The translations under genes were made by a program, and so were the position numbers. A stretch of DNA of 64,000 nucleotides from Cytophagales bacterium (GTDB lineage Bacteria; Pseudomonadota; Gammaproteobacteria; Burkholderiales; Burkholderiaceae_C): contig JASGCK010000002.1 of the NCBI GenBank assembly GCA_030054145.1, forward strand, positions 243,759-307,758, given 5' to 3'. Under the pieces are notes generated by a model. That model was not told the origin of the DNA. It was given only the letters and a program-made list of their open reading frames with translations, and made no database searches. How positions within the stretch are numbered: position 1 is the stretch's first letter; every line of letters begins with the position of its first letter. Below are positions 38,066-47,986 of this stretch, in pieces.

Positions 38066-38284
38066 CTACTTCGCTCTAAACACAATACGAGCCCTTGATA
38101 AATCATAGGGCGTTAACTCAACCGTCACTTTATCTCCAGGAAGAATACGAATGTAGTGCATACGCATTTTTCCGGAAATATGACCTAAAACAACATGACC
38201 ATTTTCTAATTTCACTCGAAAAGTAGCATTAGGCAAATTCTCTAGAATTTCACCCTGCATTTGAATCACATCATCTTTAGACAT
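38066..38284 (-). CDS. infA: translation initiation factor IF-1
   Basis: Seventy-two residues of the S1-like OB fold: [43 protein letters not shown]. It assists IF-2 and IF-3 at the 30S A site. It lies 14 bases after secY. Confidence 0.97.
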   Translation of the reverse strand: MSKDDVIQMQGEILENLPNATFRVKLENGHVVLGHISGKMRMHYIRILPGDKVTVELTPYDLSRARIVFRAK

Positions 38285-38298
38285 CTGTTATTTATTAA

Positions 38299-39612
38299 TT
38301 AAATAGTTGTTTTAAAACTAGATTTCTTTAGCAAAGATTCATACTGCTGGCTCATCAAATAATTTTGCACTTGCGCCATAAAATCCATTGCCACAACAAC
38401 CACGATTAACAAAGAAGTTCCACCAAAATTAAATGGAACGTTATACTTCAAGATTAAAAATTCAGGTATTAAGCAAATGACGGTAATATAAATAGCGCCC
38501 GAAACAGTCAAACGAACCAAAATCTTGTCAATAAACCGTGCAGTTTGATCGCCAGGTCTAATTCCAGGCACAAAACCGCCACTTTTCTTCAAATTGTCAG
38601 CCGTCTCTTTACTGTTGAATACCAATGCTGTGTAAAAAAAGCAAAAGAAAACAATAGCAGCCGCATATAACAGCACATAAATAGGCTGCCCAGGACGCAA
38701 AGTTGACGCGATATCTTTCAGCCATCTCATCGAATCACCCGCACTAAACCAACCAACAATCGTAGCGGGCAAAAGAATAATCGAAGAAGCGAAAATAGGA
38801 GGAATCACACCCGCCATATTTAGCTTCAATGGAAGATGGGACGATTGCCCGCCATATACCTTGTTACCCTGTTGACGACGCGCGTAATTAACCAATATTT
38901 TTCGCTGCCCACGTTCAATGAATACGACCGCGTAAGTTAAGCCTGCAACCAATACCACAATTAAAAGTGCCACAACAATACTCATAGCACCCGTGCTCAC
39001 CAACTCAAGCAACCCTGCCACCGCACTAGGAAATCCTGAAGCAATACCAGAGAATATAATAATTGAAATACCATTACCTAAACCACGTTCAGTAATTTGC
39101 TCACCTAGCCACATCAAAAATATAGTACCAGCAGTCAAGCTAACAATTGCCGACATCCTGAAGCTAAATCCTGGCTCAAGCACCAGTCCCGCTTGATTCT
39201 CCAAGGCCAACGCAATGCCCAAAGATTGAAACAAAGCCAATCCTAAAGTAGCATAACGTGTATATTGTGTTATCTTCCTTCTTCCAGCTTCACCTTCTTT
39301 TTGCAGCTGCTGAAAATGAGGAATTACATATTGGAACAATTGAATAACAATTGAAGACGATATGTACGGCATGATGCCCAAAGCAAAGATCGAAAACCTA
39401 GATAACGCACCACCAGAGAACATATTAAATAAACTTAATATGCCACCCTGCTGATCTTTAAACAATTTTTCCAGCGCCACCGGGTCAATTCCAGGAACTG
39501 GAATATGTGCCCCAATACGGTAGACAAGCAGCGCTAACAACAAAAACATGAGTCTGCTTTTGAGGTCTCCAAATTTATTGGATTTAGTTGATGACGCAGC
39601 TGCTGTTACCAC
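38299..39612 (-). CDS. secY: protein translocase subunit SecY
   Basis: A 437-residue channel with ten hydrophobic spans: the plug region [28 protein letters not shown] and [20 protein letters not shown]. It forms the membrane pore with SecE (also in this window). GTG start. AT-richer than nearby ribosomal genes. Confidence 0.97.
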   Translation of the reverse strand: MVTAAASSTKSNKFGDLKSRLMFLLLALLVYRIGAHIPVPGIDPVALEKLFKDQQGGILSLFNMFSGGALSRFSIFALGIMPYISSSIVIQLFQYVIPHFQQLQKEGEAGRRKITQYTRYATLGLALFQSLGIALALENQAGLVLEPGFSFRMSAIVSLTAGTIFLMWLGEQITERGLGNGISIIIFSGIASGFPSAVAGLLELVSTGAMSIVVALLIVVLVAGLTYAVVFIERGQRKILVNYARRQQGNKVYGGQSSHLPLKLNMAGVIPPIFASSIILLPATIVGWFSAGDSMRWLKDIASTLRPGQPIYVLLYAAAIVFFCFFYTALVFNSKETADNLKKSGGFVPGIRPGDQTARFIDKILVRLTVSGAIYITVICLIPEFLILKYNVPFNFGGTSLLIVVVVAMDFMAQVQNYLMSQQYESLLKKSSFKTTI

Positions 39613-39627
39613 AAATCGATCCTAAAG

Positions 39628-40062
39628 TTATTGAGCGAGTGATCCACCAGCTGCTTCAATAGCAGCCTTAGCACCCGCAGTCGCACCAATACCAGTCAAC
39701 TTAACAGCCTTTGTCAAAACTCCTGTTTTCACAACCTTTACCACACGGATCAAGTCACCAATCAAGCCCGCCTGCTTGAGAGTTAGCATATCTACCTCTG
39801 GCGCGCCCAGCATTTCAAGTGTTGTCAATGTAACTTCAGCGTTAAAGCGTAGCGTGGTCGATTTGAAACCGCGCTTAGGCAAGCGACGATGCATTGGCAT
39901 CTGGCCGCCTTCAAATCCAACTTTGTGAAACCCACCCGCACGAGATTTTTGACCTTTATGGCCGCGTCCCGCCGTTTTACCCAAACCTGAGCCGATCCCA
40001 CGGCCAACGCGGCGCTTCGCGTGCTTAGCACCCGCCGCTGGAGAAATGTTATTGAGTTCCAT
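39628..40062 (-). CDS. rplO: 50S ribosomal protein L15
   Basis: A 144-residue protein starting [26 protein letters not shown], with [26 protein letters not shown] three-residue upstream extension is ignored. Confidence 0.97.
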   Translation of the reverse strand: MELNNISPAAGAKHAKRRVGRGIGSGLGKTAGRGHKGQKSRAGGFHKVGFEGGQMPMHRRLPKRGFKSTTLRFNAEVTLTTLEMLGAPEVDMLTLKQAGLIGDLIRVVKVVKTGVLTKAVKLTGIGATAGAKAAIEAAGGSLAQ

Positions 40063-40081
40063 GTATATCACCTAAGCTGTA

Positions 40082-40264
40082 TTAGAGTACTTTGACCAAG
40101 TAGCTAATTTTGTTAATCATGCCGCGCACGGCTGGTGTGTCTTGCAATTCACTGGTGCTACGAATTTTCCGCAGACCCAAACCACGAACAGTTGCACGGT
40201 GCGACTCTTTGCAGCCAATTGGGCTACGAATCAATTGAATTTTTACAGATGTAGTTGCGGTCAT
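40082..40264 (-). CDS. rpmD: 50S ribosomal protein L30
   Basis: Sixty residues: [28 protein letters not shown] and [17 protein letters not shown]. The start at 40264 matches the family; the longer upstream frame overlaps rpsE. Confidence 0.96.
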   Translation of the reverse strand: MTATTSVKIQLIRSPIGCKESHRATVRGLGLRKIRSTSELQDTPAVRGMINKISYLVKVL

Positions 40265-40277
40265 GATTGACTTACTT

Positions 40278-40796
40278 TCAAACAAAAATGTCTTCAACAG
40301 ACTTACCGCGTTTAGCAGCAACTTCTGATGGTGTTGTTGAGCGCTTTAGCGCATCCAAAGTAGCGCGAACCATGTTGTATGGATTGGTTGAGCCGTGGCT
40401 CTTCGCAACAATATCCGTAATACCCATCACCTCAAACACAGCACGCATTGGACCACCAGCAATAATGCCCGTCCCTTTTGGAGCCGCAGCCAACATCACG
40501 TTTGCCGCGCCATGCTGACCCATGACTGTGTGGTGAATCGTGCCATTTTTAAGCGACACCTTAATCAGGTTACGCCTAGCTTGCTCCATTGCCTTTTGCA
40601 CAGCAACAGGAACCTCTTTTGTTTTTCCCTTGCCCATGCCAACACGACCATCGCCATCGCCAACAACGACCAATGCCGCAAAGCCCAAAATACGACCGCC
40701 TTTAACCACTTTCGTCACGCGATTAATAGCGATCATCTTTTCACGCATACCGTCGTCGCGTGCTGGATCTGCTGGTTTTGCTTGAATTTTTGCCAT
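40278..40796 (-). CDS. rpsE: 30S ribosomal protein S5
   Basis: A 172-residue protein with the double-stranded-RNA-like N-domain ([36 protein letters not shown]) and [20 protein letters not shown]. It affects decoding accuracy. Confidence 0.98.
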   Translation of the reverse strand: MAKIQAKPADPARDDGMREKMIAINRVTKVVKGGRILGFAALVVVGDGDGRVGMGKGKTKEVPVAVQKAMEQARRNLIKVSLKNGTIHHTVMGQHGAANVMLAAAPKGTGIIAGGPMRAVFEVMGITDIVAKSHGSTNPYNMVRATLDALKRSTTPSEVAAKRGKSVEDIFV

Positions 40797-40827
40797 TTTA
40801 ATAATTCCTTGTATGCTGCTCTAGCGC

Positions 40828-41196
40828 TTAGAACTGGAGACCAGCGGCGCGCGCGGCCTCAGCCAATGCTTTCACACGGCCATGATATGCAAAACCTGCG
40901 CGATCAAAAGCCACTCGCTCAACACCAGCTGCTTTTGCTTTTTCCGCGATGCGAGTGCCGATGACAGCTGCAGCGGCTGTCGTTGCGCCTTTACCCAAGC
41001 CACCCAAAGTAGCTCTTACCGATGATTCTGCCGTAGAGGCCGATGCCAAAACGGTTGAGCCATCTACAGACACTAAAGTTGCATAGATATGCATATTCGT
41101 GCGATTGACAGACAAGCGCGCAACATCTTGCTTGGAGATGCGAATACGGGTTTGACGAGCGCGACGCAGACGCTGTTCTTTTTTGGTCAACATCAT
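40828..41196 (-). CDS. rplR: 50S ribosomal protein L18
   Basis: A 122-residue 5S rRNA-binding protein: [16 protein letters not shown] and [32 protein letters not shown] end. Two ATG codons in a row; AAGG spacing favours the first. Confidence 0.97.
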   Translation of the reverse strand: MMLTKKEQRLRRARQTRIRISKQDVARLSVNRTNMHIYATLVSVDGSTVLASASTAESSVRATLGGLGKGATTAAAAVIGTRIAEKAKAAGVERVAFDRAGFAYHGRVKALAEAARAAGLQF

Positions 41197-41204
41197 AGCA
41201 ATCC

Positions 41205-41738
41205 TTATTTCTTCTTAGTCTCTTTGATCGTAATGCGCTCATCAACATAACGAATACCCTTGCCTTTGTAGGGCTCAGGCGGACGCACAGCACGAATTTC
41301 AGCAGCGATTTGACCCACACGTTGACGATCCGCACCAGAGATCAAAATCTCTGTAGGCGTTGGCGTTGCAACCTTGATACCAGCAGGCATATCAAAATTA
41401 ACAGGATGAGAGTAACCCACCGTTAAGTTGAGCTTATTACCAGTAGCTTGAGCTTTATAGCCGACACCCACCAAACTCAGCTTTTTTTCAAAACCTTTGC
41501 TAACACCAACAACCATGTTGTTGACGAGCTGGCGCAATGTACCACTCATGGCATTTGCTTCACGCGAGTCATCAATTGGCGTAAAACTAATTTTGCCTGC
41601 ATCATTTTGGATTGCAACTGACGCATGCTGCGCCAAGCTGAGCGTGCCACCAGCGCCCTTGATGCTGATGATATTTTCTTTGATACCAAACTCTACACCT
41701 GCAGGAATGGTTACGGGCATTTTGCCTACACGGGACAT
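41205..41738 (-). CDS. rplF: 50S ribosomal protein L6
   Basis: A 177-residue protein starting [17 protein letters not shown], with [21 protein letters not shown] and [18 protein letters not shown]. The extension to 41789 overlaps rpsH and is ignored. Confidence 0.97.
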   Translation of the reverse strand: MSRVGKMPVTIPAGVEFGIKENIISIKGAGGTLSLAQHASVAIQNDAGKISFTPIDDSREANAMSGTLRQLVNNMVVGVSKGFEKKLSLVGVGYKAQATGNKLNLTVGYSHPVNFDMPAGIKVATPTPTEILISGADRQRVGQIAAEIRAVRPPEPYKGKGIRYVDERITIKETKKK

Positions 41739-41754
41739 TTTGTTCTGCCTCTCT

Positions 41755-42150
41755 TTAAGCGACGTAGCAAAGAACTTCGCCACCAACACCGTTAGCGCGA
41801 GCCTTGCGATCAGTCATGACACCTTTAGGCGTAGTGACAATCGCCACACCCAAACCATTCATGACCTGCGGAATTGCATCAGAGCCTTTATAGACACGCA
41901 AACCAGGACGGCTCACGCGCTCAATGCGCTCAATAACAGGACGACCTGCATAGTATTTCAATGCAATCTCAAGTTCCAACTTTCCGTCTTCAGATTTAAC
42001 TTTGAAACCATCGATATAGCCTTCGTCTGCCAACACTTGCGCAATCGCCACCTTCACTTTAGATGAGGGCACACGCACAACCGTTTTCGCCACAGCTTGC
42101 GCGTTGCGAATACGTGTCAACAAATCGGCAATAGGATCACTCATGCTCAT
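41755..42150 (-). CDS. rpsH: 30S ribosomal protein S8
   Basis: A 131-residue protein: [20 protein letters not shown] at the start and [10 protein letters not shown] at the end. In E. coli S8 represses the spc operon through the L5 leader; not tested here. Confidence 0.98.
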   Translation of the reverse strand: MSMSDPIADLLTRIRNAQAVAKTVVRVPSSKVKVAIAQVLADEGYIDGFKVKSEDGKLELEIALKYYAGRPVIERIERVSRPGLRVYKGSDAIPQVMNGLGVAIVTTPKGVMTDRKARANGVGGEVLCYVA

Positions 42151-42165
42151 TATTTGTTCTCCTAA

Positions 42166-42471
42166 TTACCAGCTGGCTTTGGTGATGCCAGGAATTTCCC
42201 CGACAAAAGCCATTTCACGAATCTTGGCGCGAGCCAAGCCGAATTGACGGAAAGTACCGCGTGGACGACCCGTCAACTCGCAGCGATTACGCTGACGAGT
42301 TGGGTTGGCGTTACGAGGCAACTTTTGCAAAGCCATACGAGCAGCCGCACGCTCATCTTCGCTTTTCTTTGCGTCTTTAGATATTGCTTTTAGCTCAGCG
42401 TATTTAGTTGCAAATTTTGCAACCAAATTGTCTCGCTTAAGCTCACGCTGGATTAATGCTTGTTTAGCCAC
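42166..42471 (-). CDS. rpsN: 30S ribosomal protein S14
   Basis: A 101-residue zinc-free form: [20 protein letters not shown], then [34 protein letters not shown]. Only a 9-base gap separates it from rplE. Confidence 0.98.
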   Translation of the reverse strand: MAKQALIQRELKRDNLVAKFATKYAELKAISKDAKKSEDERAAARMALQKLPRNANPTRQRNRCELTGRPRGTFRQFGLARAKIREMAFVGEIPGITKASW

Positions 42472-42480
42472 ATTGCACCT

Positions 42481-43020
42481 TTAGTTTTTGAACGGAAAGC
42501 GAAAGCCTGTGAGAAGTGCCTTGCACTCTTCGTCAGTTTTTGCCGTAGTGGTGATACTGATATTGAGCCCGCGCAAAGCATCTACTTTGTCGTATTCAAT
42601 TTCAGGAAAAATGATCTGCTCTTTCACGCCGATGTTGTAATTTCCGCGACCATCAAAGGCACGACCAGAAATACCACGGAAGTCACGAACACGCGGCAAA
42701 GCAATCGTCACAAAGCGATCCAAGAATTCATACATCTGAACGCCGCGCAGCGTAACCATGCAACCAATCGGCAGATCTTGACGAATCTTGAAGCCCGCAA
42801 TCGCCTTCTTAGCTTTTGTAACTACAGGCTTTTGACCCGCAATTTTTGTCAAGTCAGCGACAGCATTGTCGAGAATTTTTTTATCAGCAACAGCCTCACC
42901 AACACCCATATTCAAAGTAATTTTGGTCAAGCGCGGAACCTGCATAGGCGAGGTATAGCCAAACTTCGCAACCAATTCAGGCGCTAGTTTTTCACGGTAG
43001 ATTTGTTGTAAACGTGCCAT
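42481..43020 (-). CDS. rplE: 50S ribosomal protein L5
   Basis: A 179-residue 5S rRNA-binding protein: [67 protein letters not shown]. Confidence 0.98.
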   Translation of the reverse strand: MARLQQIYREKLAPELVAKFGYTSPMQVPRLTKITLNMGVGEAVADKKILDNAVADLTKIAGQKPVVTKAKKAIAGFKIRQDLPIGCMVTLRGVQMYEFLDRFVTIALPRVRDFRGISGRAFDGRGNYNIGVKEQIIFPEIEYDKVDALRGLNISITTTAKTDEECKALLTGFRFPFKN

Positions 43021-43031
43021 TTAATTTAACC

Positions 43032-43373
43032 TCACGCAGACTTCTTAGCTGGGACGACCGACTTGATCTCTTCACCGCTAGATTTATAAACACGAACACG
43101 CGTGCCATCAGCCAAAGTCTTAATGCCCACGCGATCAGCCTTACCACTCGCGACATTGAAGATAGCAACATTCGACTGGTGAATTGGCATTGTTTTATCA
43201 ACAATACCACCGGTCACATTTTTCATTGGGTTTGGTTTCGTGTGCTTTTTAGCCACATTAACACCCTCAACCACCAGATGGCTATCATCAGCGCGCGAAA
43301 TAACTACGCCGCGCTTAGCCTTATCTTTACCTGCAATAACGATGACTTCGTCACCCGTTTTAATCTTGTTCAT
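43032..43373 (-). CDS. rplX: 50S ribosomal protein L24
   Basis: A 113-residue KOW-type protein: [20 protein letters not shown] and [15 protein letters not shown]. It starts assembly of the 50S subunit. Confidence 0.97.
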   Translation of the reverse strand: MNKIKTGDEVIVIAGKDKAKRGVVISRADDSHLVVEGVNVAKKHTKPNPMKNVTGGIVDKTMPIHQSNVAIFNVASGKADRVGIKTLADGTRVRVYKSSGEEIKSVVPAKKSA

Positions 43374-43385
43374 GTTTGCAGCCTT

Positions 43386-43754
43386 TTACAAAACTTCAGG
43401 CGCCAAAGACACGATCTTCATGAACTTCTCAGTACGCAATTCACGCGTAACAGGCCCAAAGATGCGAGTGCCAATTGGCTCTAATTTTGCGTTCAAAAGA
43501 ACGGCAGCATTGCTATCGAACTTAACCAAAGAGCCATCCGCGCGGCGGATACCTTTGGCAGTACGAACAACTACAGCACTATAGATCTCGCCTTTTTTGA
43601 CGCGACCACGTGGCGCAGCTTCTTTAATGCTGACCTTGATGACATCGCCTACGCTAGCGTAGCGACGCTTGGAGCCGCCGAGCACCTTAATGCAAAGCAC
43701 AGATTTCGCACCTGTGTTATCGGCAACCTCTAATCGAGATTCTGTTTGGATCAT
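43386..43754 (-). CDS. rplN: 50S ribosomal protein L14
   Basis: A 122-residue protein starting [28 protein letters not shown]. First gene of the spc operon. The upstream neighbour is fabD, not rpsQ of the S10 operon; an own promoter is present. The longer frame to 43856 reads through the leader. Confidence 0.97.
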   Translation of the reverse strand: MIQTESRLEVADNTGAKSVLCIKVLGGSKRRYASVGDVIKVSIKEAAPRGRVKKGEIYSAVVVRTAKGIRRADGSLVKFDSNAAVLLNAKLEPIGTRIFGPVTRELRTEKFMKIVSLAPEVL

Positions 43755-43906
43755 GTTATCTATTTTTCCAACTTGTACTGGACACCCAGTTAGTCTTGGT
43801 CCCGTCGTTGAAGCCACCCCCTGAAGGGCGACCGCTTCGCTGAGCTGATATCGCAAATCAAAGAACTATTCCCTCATTGAACGATTCTTTAACCGCGAAG
43901 CCGTCG

Positions 43907-43936
43907 ATTATAGCTTGCTTTTTATTTATACGTCAA
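43907..43936 (-). promoter_or_regulatory. sigma-70 promoter of the spc operon
   Basis: On the minus strand, TTGACG (43936-43931) and TATAAT (43912-43907) with an 18-base spacer. It overlaps the fabD stop codon and gives rplN a leader of about 145 bases. This explains how the spc operon can work without the S10 promoter. Confidence 0.8.
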
Positions 43937-44889
43937 CTACTTTGCAAAATATTTTTAACGTCCTGCAAAGTAGCAGGATCAAACAGCGCGCCCGAAGGTA
44001 GTTCGGCGCAAATACGCTTACTCATTCCCGCGAGCACTTTGCCTGGACCGCACTCGGCGACCATCGTTACGCCCATCACCTGTATGGCTTGCATCGTTTG
44101 AACCCAGCGCACAGCACCAAAGGCTTGGCGATACAAAGAATCCTTTATGCGAGAGGGGTCCGTCTCAATCCGCACATCCACGTTATTTACCAAGTCGATT
44201 TGCGGCGGCAAAAGTGTCATGTTTTGCAATTTTTCTTTTAATTTTTCTGCCGCAGGACGCATCAAACTTGAATGAAATGGCGCAGAGACTGGCAACAGCA
44301 GCGCACGCTTTGCGCCTGCCGCCTTTAACGCCTCGCAGGCTTTATCGACCGCCACTTTACTACCCGAAATCACCGTCTGTATAGGATCATTAAAGTTAGC
44401 AGCCTCCACTACTTCTGAGCTTGCCGCACCGAAACTTGAATTCACTTCCGCGCATATAGCCGTTATCTTGCTCGCCTCCATTCCTAAAATAGCAGCCATC
44501 GCACCCACGCCAACAGGCACAGCTTCTTGCATGGCGGCAGCCCGGAAACGCACAAGTGGTGCGGCTTGCGCCAGTGTGAGTGCCCCCGCTGCAACAAGCG
44601 CAGAGTACTCGCCAAGTGAATGCCCTGCTACCACAGATGGTGCACCACCGCCTTCAAACAACCAAGCACGGTACGCCGCCACGCCCGCTACCAGCATCAC
44701 AGGCTGTGTGTTCGTGGTTAGCGCCAACTCTTCTTTTGAACCTTCTCGAATCAGCTTGCCCACATCTTGCGACAGCGCATCCGATGCTTCGCACAGCGCC
44801 TCAGCAACCGCAGGATGATCGCCCCATGCGTCCAGCATTCCAACCGATTGCGAACCTTGTCCAGGGAAAACAAAAGCAAATTTTTTCAT
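43933..44889 (-). CDS. fabD: malonyl-CoA:ACP transacylase
   Basis: Loads malonate onto acyl carrier protein for fatty-acid synthesis. The 318 residues show FVFPGQGSQSVGML, the nucleophile in VAGHSLGEYSALVAAG and the histidine in PVSAPFHSSLMRPA. Third gene after plsX and fabH, but fabG, acpP and fabF do not follow. Confidence 0.97.
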   Translation of the reverse strand: MKKFAFVFPGQGSQSVGMLDAWGDHPAVAEALCEASDALSQDVGKLIREGSKEELALTTNTQPVMLVAGVAAYRAWLFEGGGAPSVVAGHSLGEYSALVAAGALTLAQAAPLVRFRAAAMQEAVPVGVGAMAAILGMEASKITAICAEVNSSFGAASSEVVEAANFNDPIQTVISGSKVAVDKACEALKAAGAKRALLLPVSAPFHSSLMRPAAEKLKEKLQNMTLLPPQIDLVNNVDVRIETDPSRIKDSLYRQAFGAVRWVQTMQAIQVMGVTMVAECGPGKVLAGMSKRICAELPSGALFDPATLQDVKNILQSS

Positions 44890-44911
44890 CTATCTTTATC
44901 CTATGTTTTGC

Positions 44912-44934
44912 ATTCCTGCCTGCGCGGGAATGAC
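44912..44934. repeat. REP-like palindrome between fabH and fabD
   Basis: ATTCCTGCC-TGC-GCGGGAATGAC, a near-perfect palindrome in the 52-base fabH-fabD spacer. Same family as 5868 and 62772. Confidence 0.75.
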
Positions 44935-44941
44935 GAAGCAA

Positions 44942-45919
44942 CTAGTATTGAACGAGCACCGCGCCCCACGTAAAGCCACCGCCCACGCCTTCCAACATCA
45001 AGGTATCACCGCGTTTAATCTTGCCGCTACGCACCGCTGAATCGAGCGCAAGCGGAATGGACGCTGCCGACGTATTGCCGTGCTGATCGACCGTCACAAT
45101 CAATTTTTCCTGCGGCATTTTGAGCTTCTTGGCCATGCTTTGCATGATGCGAATGTTGGCTTGATGCGGGATCAACCAATCAATATCGGCATCTGTTTTG
45201 CCTGCCTTGGCAAGCGTTGCTCTTGCCGCCGATTCCAACACGCCAACCGCCAACTTGAACACCGCAGGACCATCCATTTTGAGTGTGGGATCACCCAGCA
45301 CCTGACCACCCGATACCGTGCCTGGCACACACAAAATATCTTTGTGCCGACCATCTGCGTGCAAGTCACTTGCCAAGATGCCTGGCGTGTCCGATGCTTC
45401 CAAAATCACAGCTCCCGCACCATCACCAAACAATACGCAAGTCGTACGGTCTTTGAAATCTAAAATGCGCGAGAACACTTCCGCGCCTACAACCAACGCA
45501 CGCTTGGCTGTACCCGTTTTGATGAGTGAGTCAGCAACGGTGAGCGCATAAACAAATCCACTGCAAACAGCCTGCACATCAAACGCAGGGCAACCGTTTG
45601 TGATGCCCAGCTTATGTTGCAAAATCGTAGCCGCTGAGGGAAACACCATATCAGGCGTGGATGTGGCAACAACAATTAGGTCAATATCTGCCGCTTGCAA
45701 ACCACTGCTAGCCAAGGCTTGCAAAGAAGCTTGGTGCGCCAAATCACTGCACGTCACATCTGGCGCAGCAAAATGCCGCGCGTGAATTCCCGTGCGCTCC
45801 ACAATCCACTCATCAGAAGTTTCAATGCCTTGCGCCGCTAACTCAGCCGTTAAATCAGCATTGGTAAGACGCCGCGGCGGCAGATAACTGCCCGTTGACA
45901 CAATTCGGGAGTAAATCAT
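44942..45919 (-). CDS. fabH: beta-ketoacyl-ACP synthase III
   Basis: Starts fatty-acid chains from acetyl-CoA and malonyl-ACP. The 325 residues carry the catalytic cysteine in [12 protein letters not shown], histidine in [12 protein letters not shown] and asparagine in [16 protein letters not shown]. Sixteen bases follow plsX. Confidence 0.97.
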   Translation of the reverse strand: MIYSRIVSTGSYLPPRRLTNADLTAELAAQGIETSDEWIVERTGIHARHFAAPDVTCSDLAHQASLQALASSGLQAADIDLIVVATSTPDMVFPSAATILQHKLGITNGCPAFDVQAVCSGFVYALTVADSLIKTGTAKRALVVGAEVFSRILDFKDRTTCVLFGDGAGAVILEASDTPGILASDLHADGRHKDILCVPGTVSGGQVLGDPTLKMDGPAVFKLAVGVLESAARATLAKAGKTDADIDWLIPHQANIRIMQSMAKKLKMPQEKLIVTVDQHGNTSAASIPLALDSAVRSGKIKRGDTLMLEGVGGGFTWGAVLVQY

Positions 45920-45935
45920 TGATTCAAGTTCCAGT

Positions 45936-46961
45936 TCATGAGTAATCTGTTGAAGGTGCTAGGTGGATTTTGGCAATGTTTTGCTGCACATGCTGTAGCA
46001 ACCCTTTGCTTGCGGCATCATACGCGCGCTCTAGCGCAAAGCCATAACCATCTTGGTCTGCCGAGCCATGACTTTTAAACACCAAGCCACGCAAACCAAG
46101 CAAAGCAGCACCGTTATAACGCCGATGATCCACACGGCGTTTGAACGCATGAAGCACAGGATACGCCATGAAGGCTGCCAATTTGGTGAGGAGATTTCGC
46201 GAGAACTCTGCCTTTAAAAACTCGCCTACCATCGTCGCCAAGCCTTCACCTGCTTTAAGCGCCACATTACCAACAAAGCCATCGCAGACAACAATGTCGG
46301 TGGTTCCCTTAAAAATATCGTTGCCCTCAACGTTGCCATAAAAATGCAAATCACCACGCAAATGCGCGGCCCGAAGCAATTCACCCGCCGCCTTAATCAC
46401 TTCATTGCCTTTAATGACTTCCTCGCCAATATTCAGCAAGCCCACGCTGGGTTTGGCTTTGCCCTTCAAAACCACATCCAGTGCGCTGGCTAAATAGGCA
46501 AACTGCAATAGATGCTCTGCCGAACTATCAACATTAGCGCCCAAATCAAGCATGGTCGTGCTACCGCCTGTGCTGTTTGGAAGCTGCGCAGCAATCGCGG
46601 GGCGCTCAATACCATCCAAGGTTTTGAGCACATAACGCGAGATGGCCATTAAAGCGCCCGTATTGCCCGCCGATACTGCCGCCTGAGCCGCACCAGACTT
46701 CACTTGCTCAATCGCGATGCGCATAGAAGAGTCGCGCTTTTTACGCATCGCCGTCTCCAGCGAGTCATCCATTGTGATGACATCATTGGCAACCACCGTC
46801 GTCACGCGTTCGTGTGCAAAACCTGCTAGCGCATCTGCTGTACCAACCAATATCAAGTGCGCCGTTGGTTGCTGCTGCAAAAATGCACGGCACGCAGGCA
46901 GCGTAACCCGAGCACCCGCGTCGCCACCCATCACATCGACACTAATTGTGGTGAAGGCCAT
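45936..46961 (-). CDS. plsX: phosphate acyltransferase PlsX
   Basis: Makes acyl-phosphate for phospholipid synthesis. The 341 residues start [18 protein letters not shown] and include [16 protein letters not shown] and [16 protein letters not shown]. The rpmF-plsX-fabH-fabD order ties lipid synthesis to ribosome supply. Confidence 0.97.
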   Translation of the reverse strand: MAFTTISVDVMGGDAGARVTLPACRAFLQQQPTAHLILVGTADALAGFAHERVTTVVANDVITMDDSLETAMRKKRDSSMRIAIEQVKSGAAQAAVSAGNTGALMAISRYVLKTLDGIERPAIAAQLPNSTGGSTTMLDLGANVDSSAEHLLQFAYLASALDVVLKGKAKPSVGLLNIGEEVIKGNEVIKAAGELLRAAHLRGDLHFYGNVEGNDIFKGTTDIVVCDGFVGNVALKAGEGLATMVGEFLKAEFSRNLLTKLAAFMAYPVLHAFKRRVDHRRYNGAALLGLRGLVFKSHGSADQDGYGFALERAYDAASKGLLQHVQQNIAKIHLAPSTDYS

Positions 46962-46998
46962 AGGAAGTGAAGTTACAAAAAGAAGACATTAAAAAGCA

Positions 46999-47034
46999 GA
47001 AAACCCAGCCAGAGCACGTCTGAAACTGGGTTTC
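46999..47034 (-). other. hairpin between rpmF and plsX
   Basis: GAAACCCAG and CTGGGTTTC pair around a 17-base loop; on the minus strand TTTTCTGCTTTTT follows. It resembles a weak terminator or attenuator that would let rpmF be made in excess of plsX. Confidence 0.55.
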
Positions 47035-47052
47035 GCAAAATCTCAAAATAAA

Positions 47053-47235
47053 TTATGCGTCGTTTTTAGTTTTCACCACTTTGCGACCACGATAAAAACC
47101 AGTGGGGCTAATGTGGTGACGCAGGTGAACCTCACCAGTCGTGGGCTCAATGCCCGTGCCTGGAGTGTCCAAGGCATTGTGCGCACGGTGCATACCGCGC
47201 TTAGATGGAGATTTTTTATTTTGTTGAACAGCCAT
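47053..47235 (-). CDS. rpmF: 50S ribosomal protein L32
   Basis: Sixty residues: [20 protein letters not shown] and [21 protein letters not shown]. No zinc cysteines, the C- form. First gene of the lipid operon. Confidence 0.97.
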   Translation of the reverse strand: MAVQQNKKSPSKRGMHRAHNALDTPGTGIEPTTGEVHLRHHISPTGFYRGRKVVKTKNDA

Positions 47236-47289
47236 GATGAACTCTAATAATGAGGGGGATGCAGTGATCGAAAGATTGAGGATTATAGC

Positions 47290-47973
47290 TTAGTCGTGAT
47301 GCTTATTTCGTACCGCATCAATGCCTAGTTGCTTCAGCTTACGATAGAGATGCGTGCGCTCAATGCCTGTTTTTTCTGCCACTTTTGCAACCGAACCATT
47401 TTCAATTTCTAGGTGATAAGAAAAATAAGCTTTGTCAAACGCCTCTTTGGCTTCGCGCAGCGGTTGATCTAAGCGCAGCAATAGATCGGGGTTGCGATGC
47501 TGCGGCGCTGGCTCATGCGAGTCAGTCGCAGGCATGGGCACAGATGTCAACACGGACATCGTCAAGGGCTGATGCGCTTTGACCAAGTGCGGCGCTGCCG
47601 CTTTGAGCACAGCCTTTTTTAATCCCACATCCACTGCCTGCATGAGTTTTTGTAGTGTGATGGGCTTTTCTAAAAACGAAAGAGCCCCTAGCTTTGTAGC
47701 CTCCACTGCTGTCTCAATCGTGGCGTGGCCACTCATCATGACAACGGGCATGGTCAGTTGTCCGTTACCTGCCCATTCCTTCAAAAGGCTCACACCGTCC
47801 GTATCGGGCATCCAAATGTCCAGCAACACCAAGTCTGGGCAGCCACGGTTTCTCACCTCTCTTGCCTGCGCGGCATTCTCGGCTAGCTCAACCTGATGCC
47901 CCACGTCATTCAGAATTTCAAATAGCAAGTCACGAATGCCGTGCTCGTCATCCACTACCAAAATGTTTGCCAT
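47290..47973 (-). CDS. short NtrX-like response regulator without AAA+ domain
   Basis: A 227-residue protein with a receiver domain (ILVVDDEHGIRDLL, phosphorylated Asp in LVLLDIWMPDTDG, Thr/Lys switch at MMSGHA and LEKPI) and a Fis-type helix-turn-helix end (KVAEKTGIERTHLYRKLKQLGI). Full NtrX has a sigma-54 AAA+ domain between them; here only a 60-residue proline-rich linker is left. It cannot act as a classic sigma-54 activator. Thirteen bases after the kinase gene. Confidence 0.88.
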   Translation of the reverse strand: MANILVVDDEHGIRDLLFEILNDVGHQVELAENAAQAREVRNRGCPDLVLLDIWMPDTDGVSLLKEWAGNGQLTMPVVMMSGHATIETAVEATKLGALSFLEKPITLQKLMQAVDVGLKKAVLKAAAPHLVKAHQPLTMSVLTSVPMPATDSHEPAPQHRNPDLLLRLDQPLREAKEAFDKAYFSYHLEIENGSVAKVAEKTGIERTHLYRKLKQLGIDAVRNKHHD

Positions 47974-47986
47974 ATATATCGATTAG

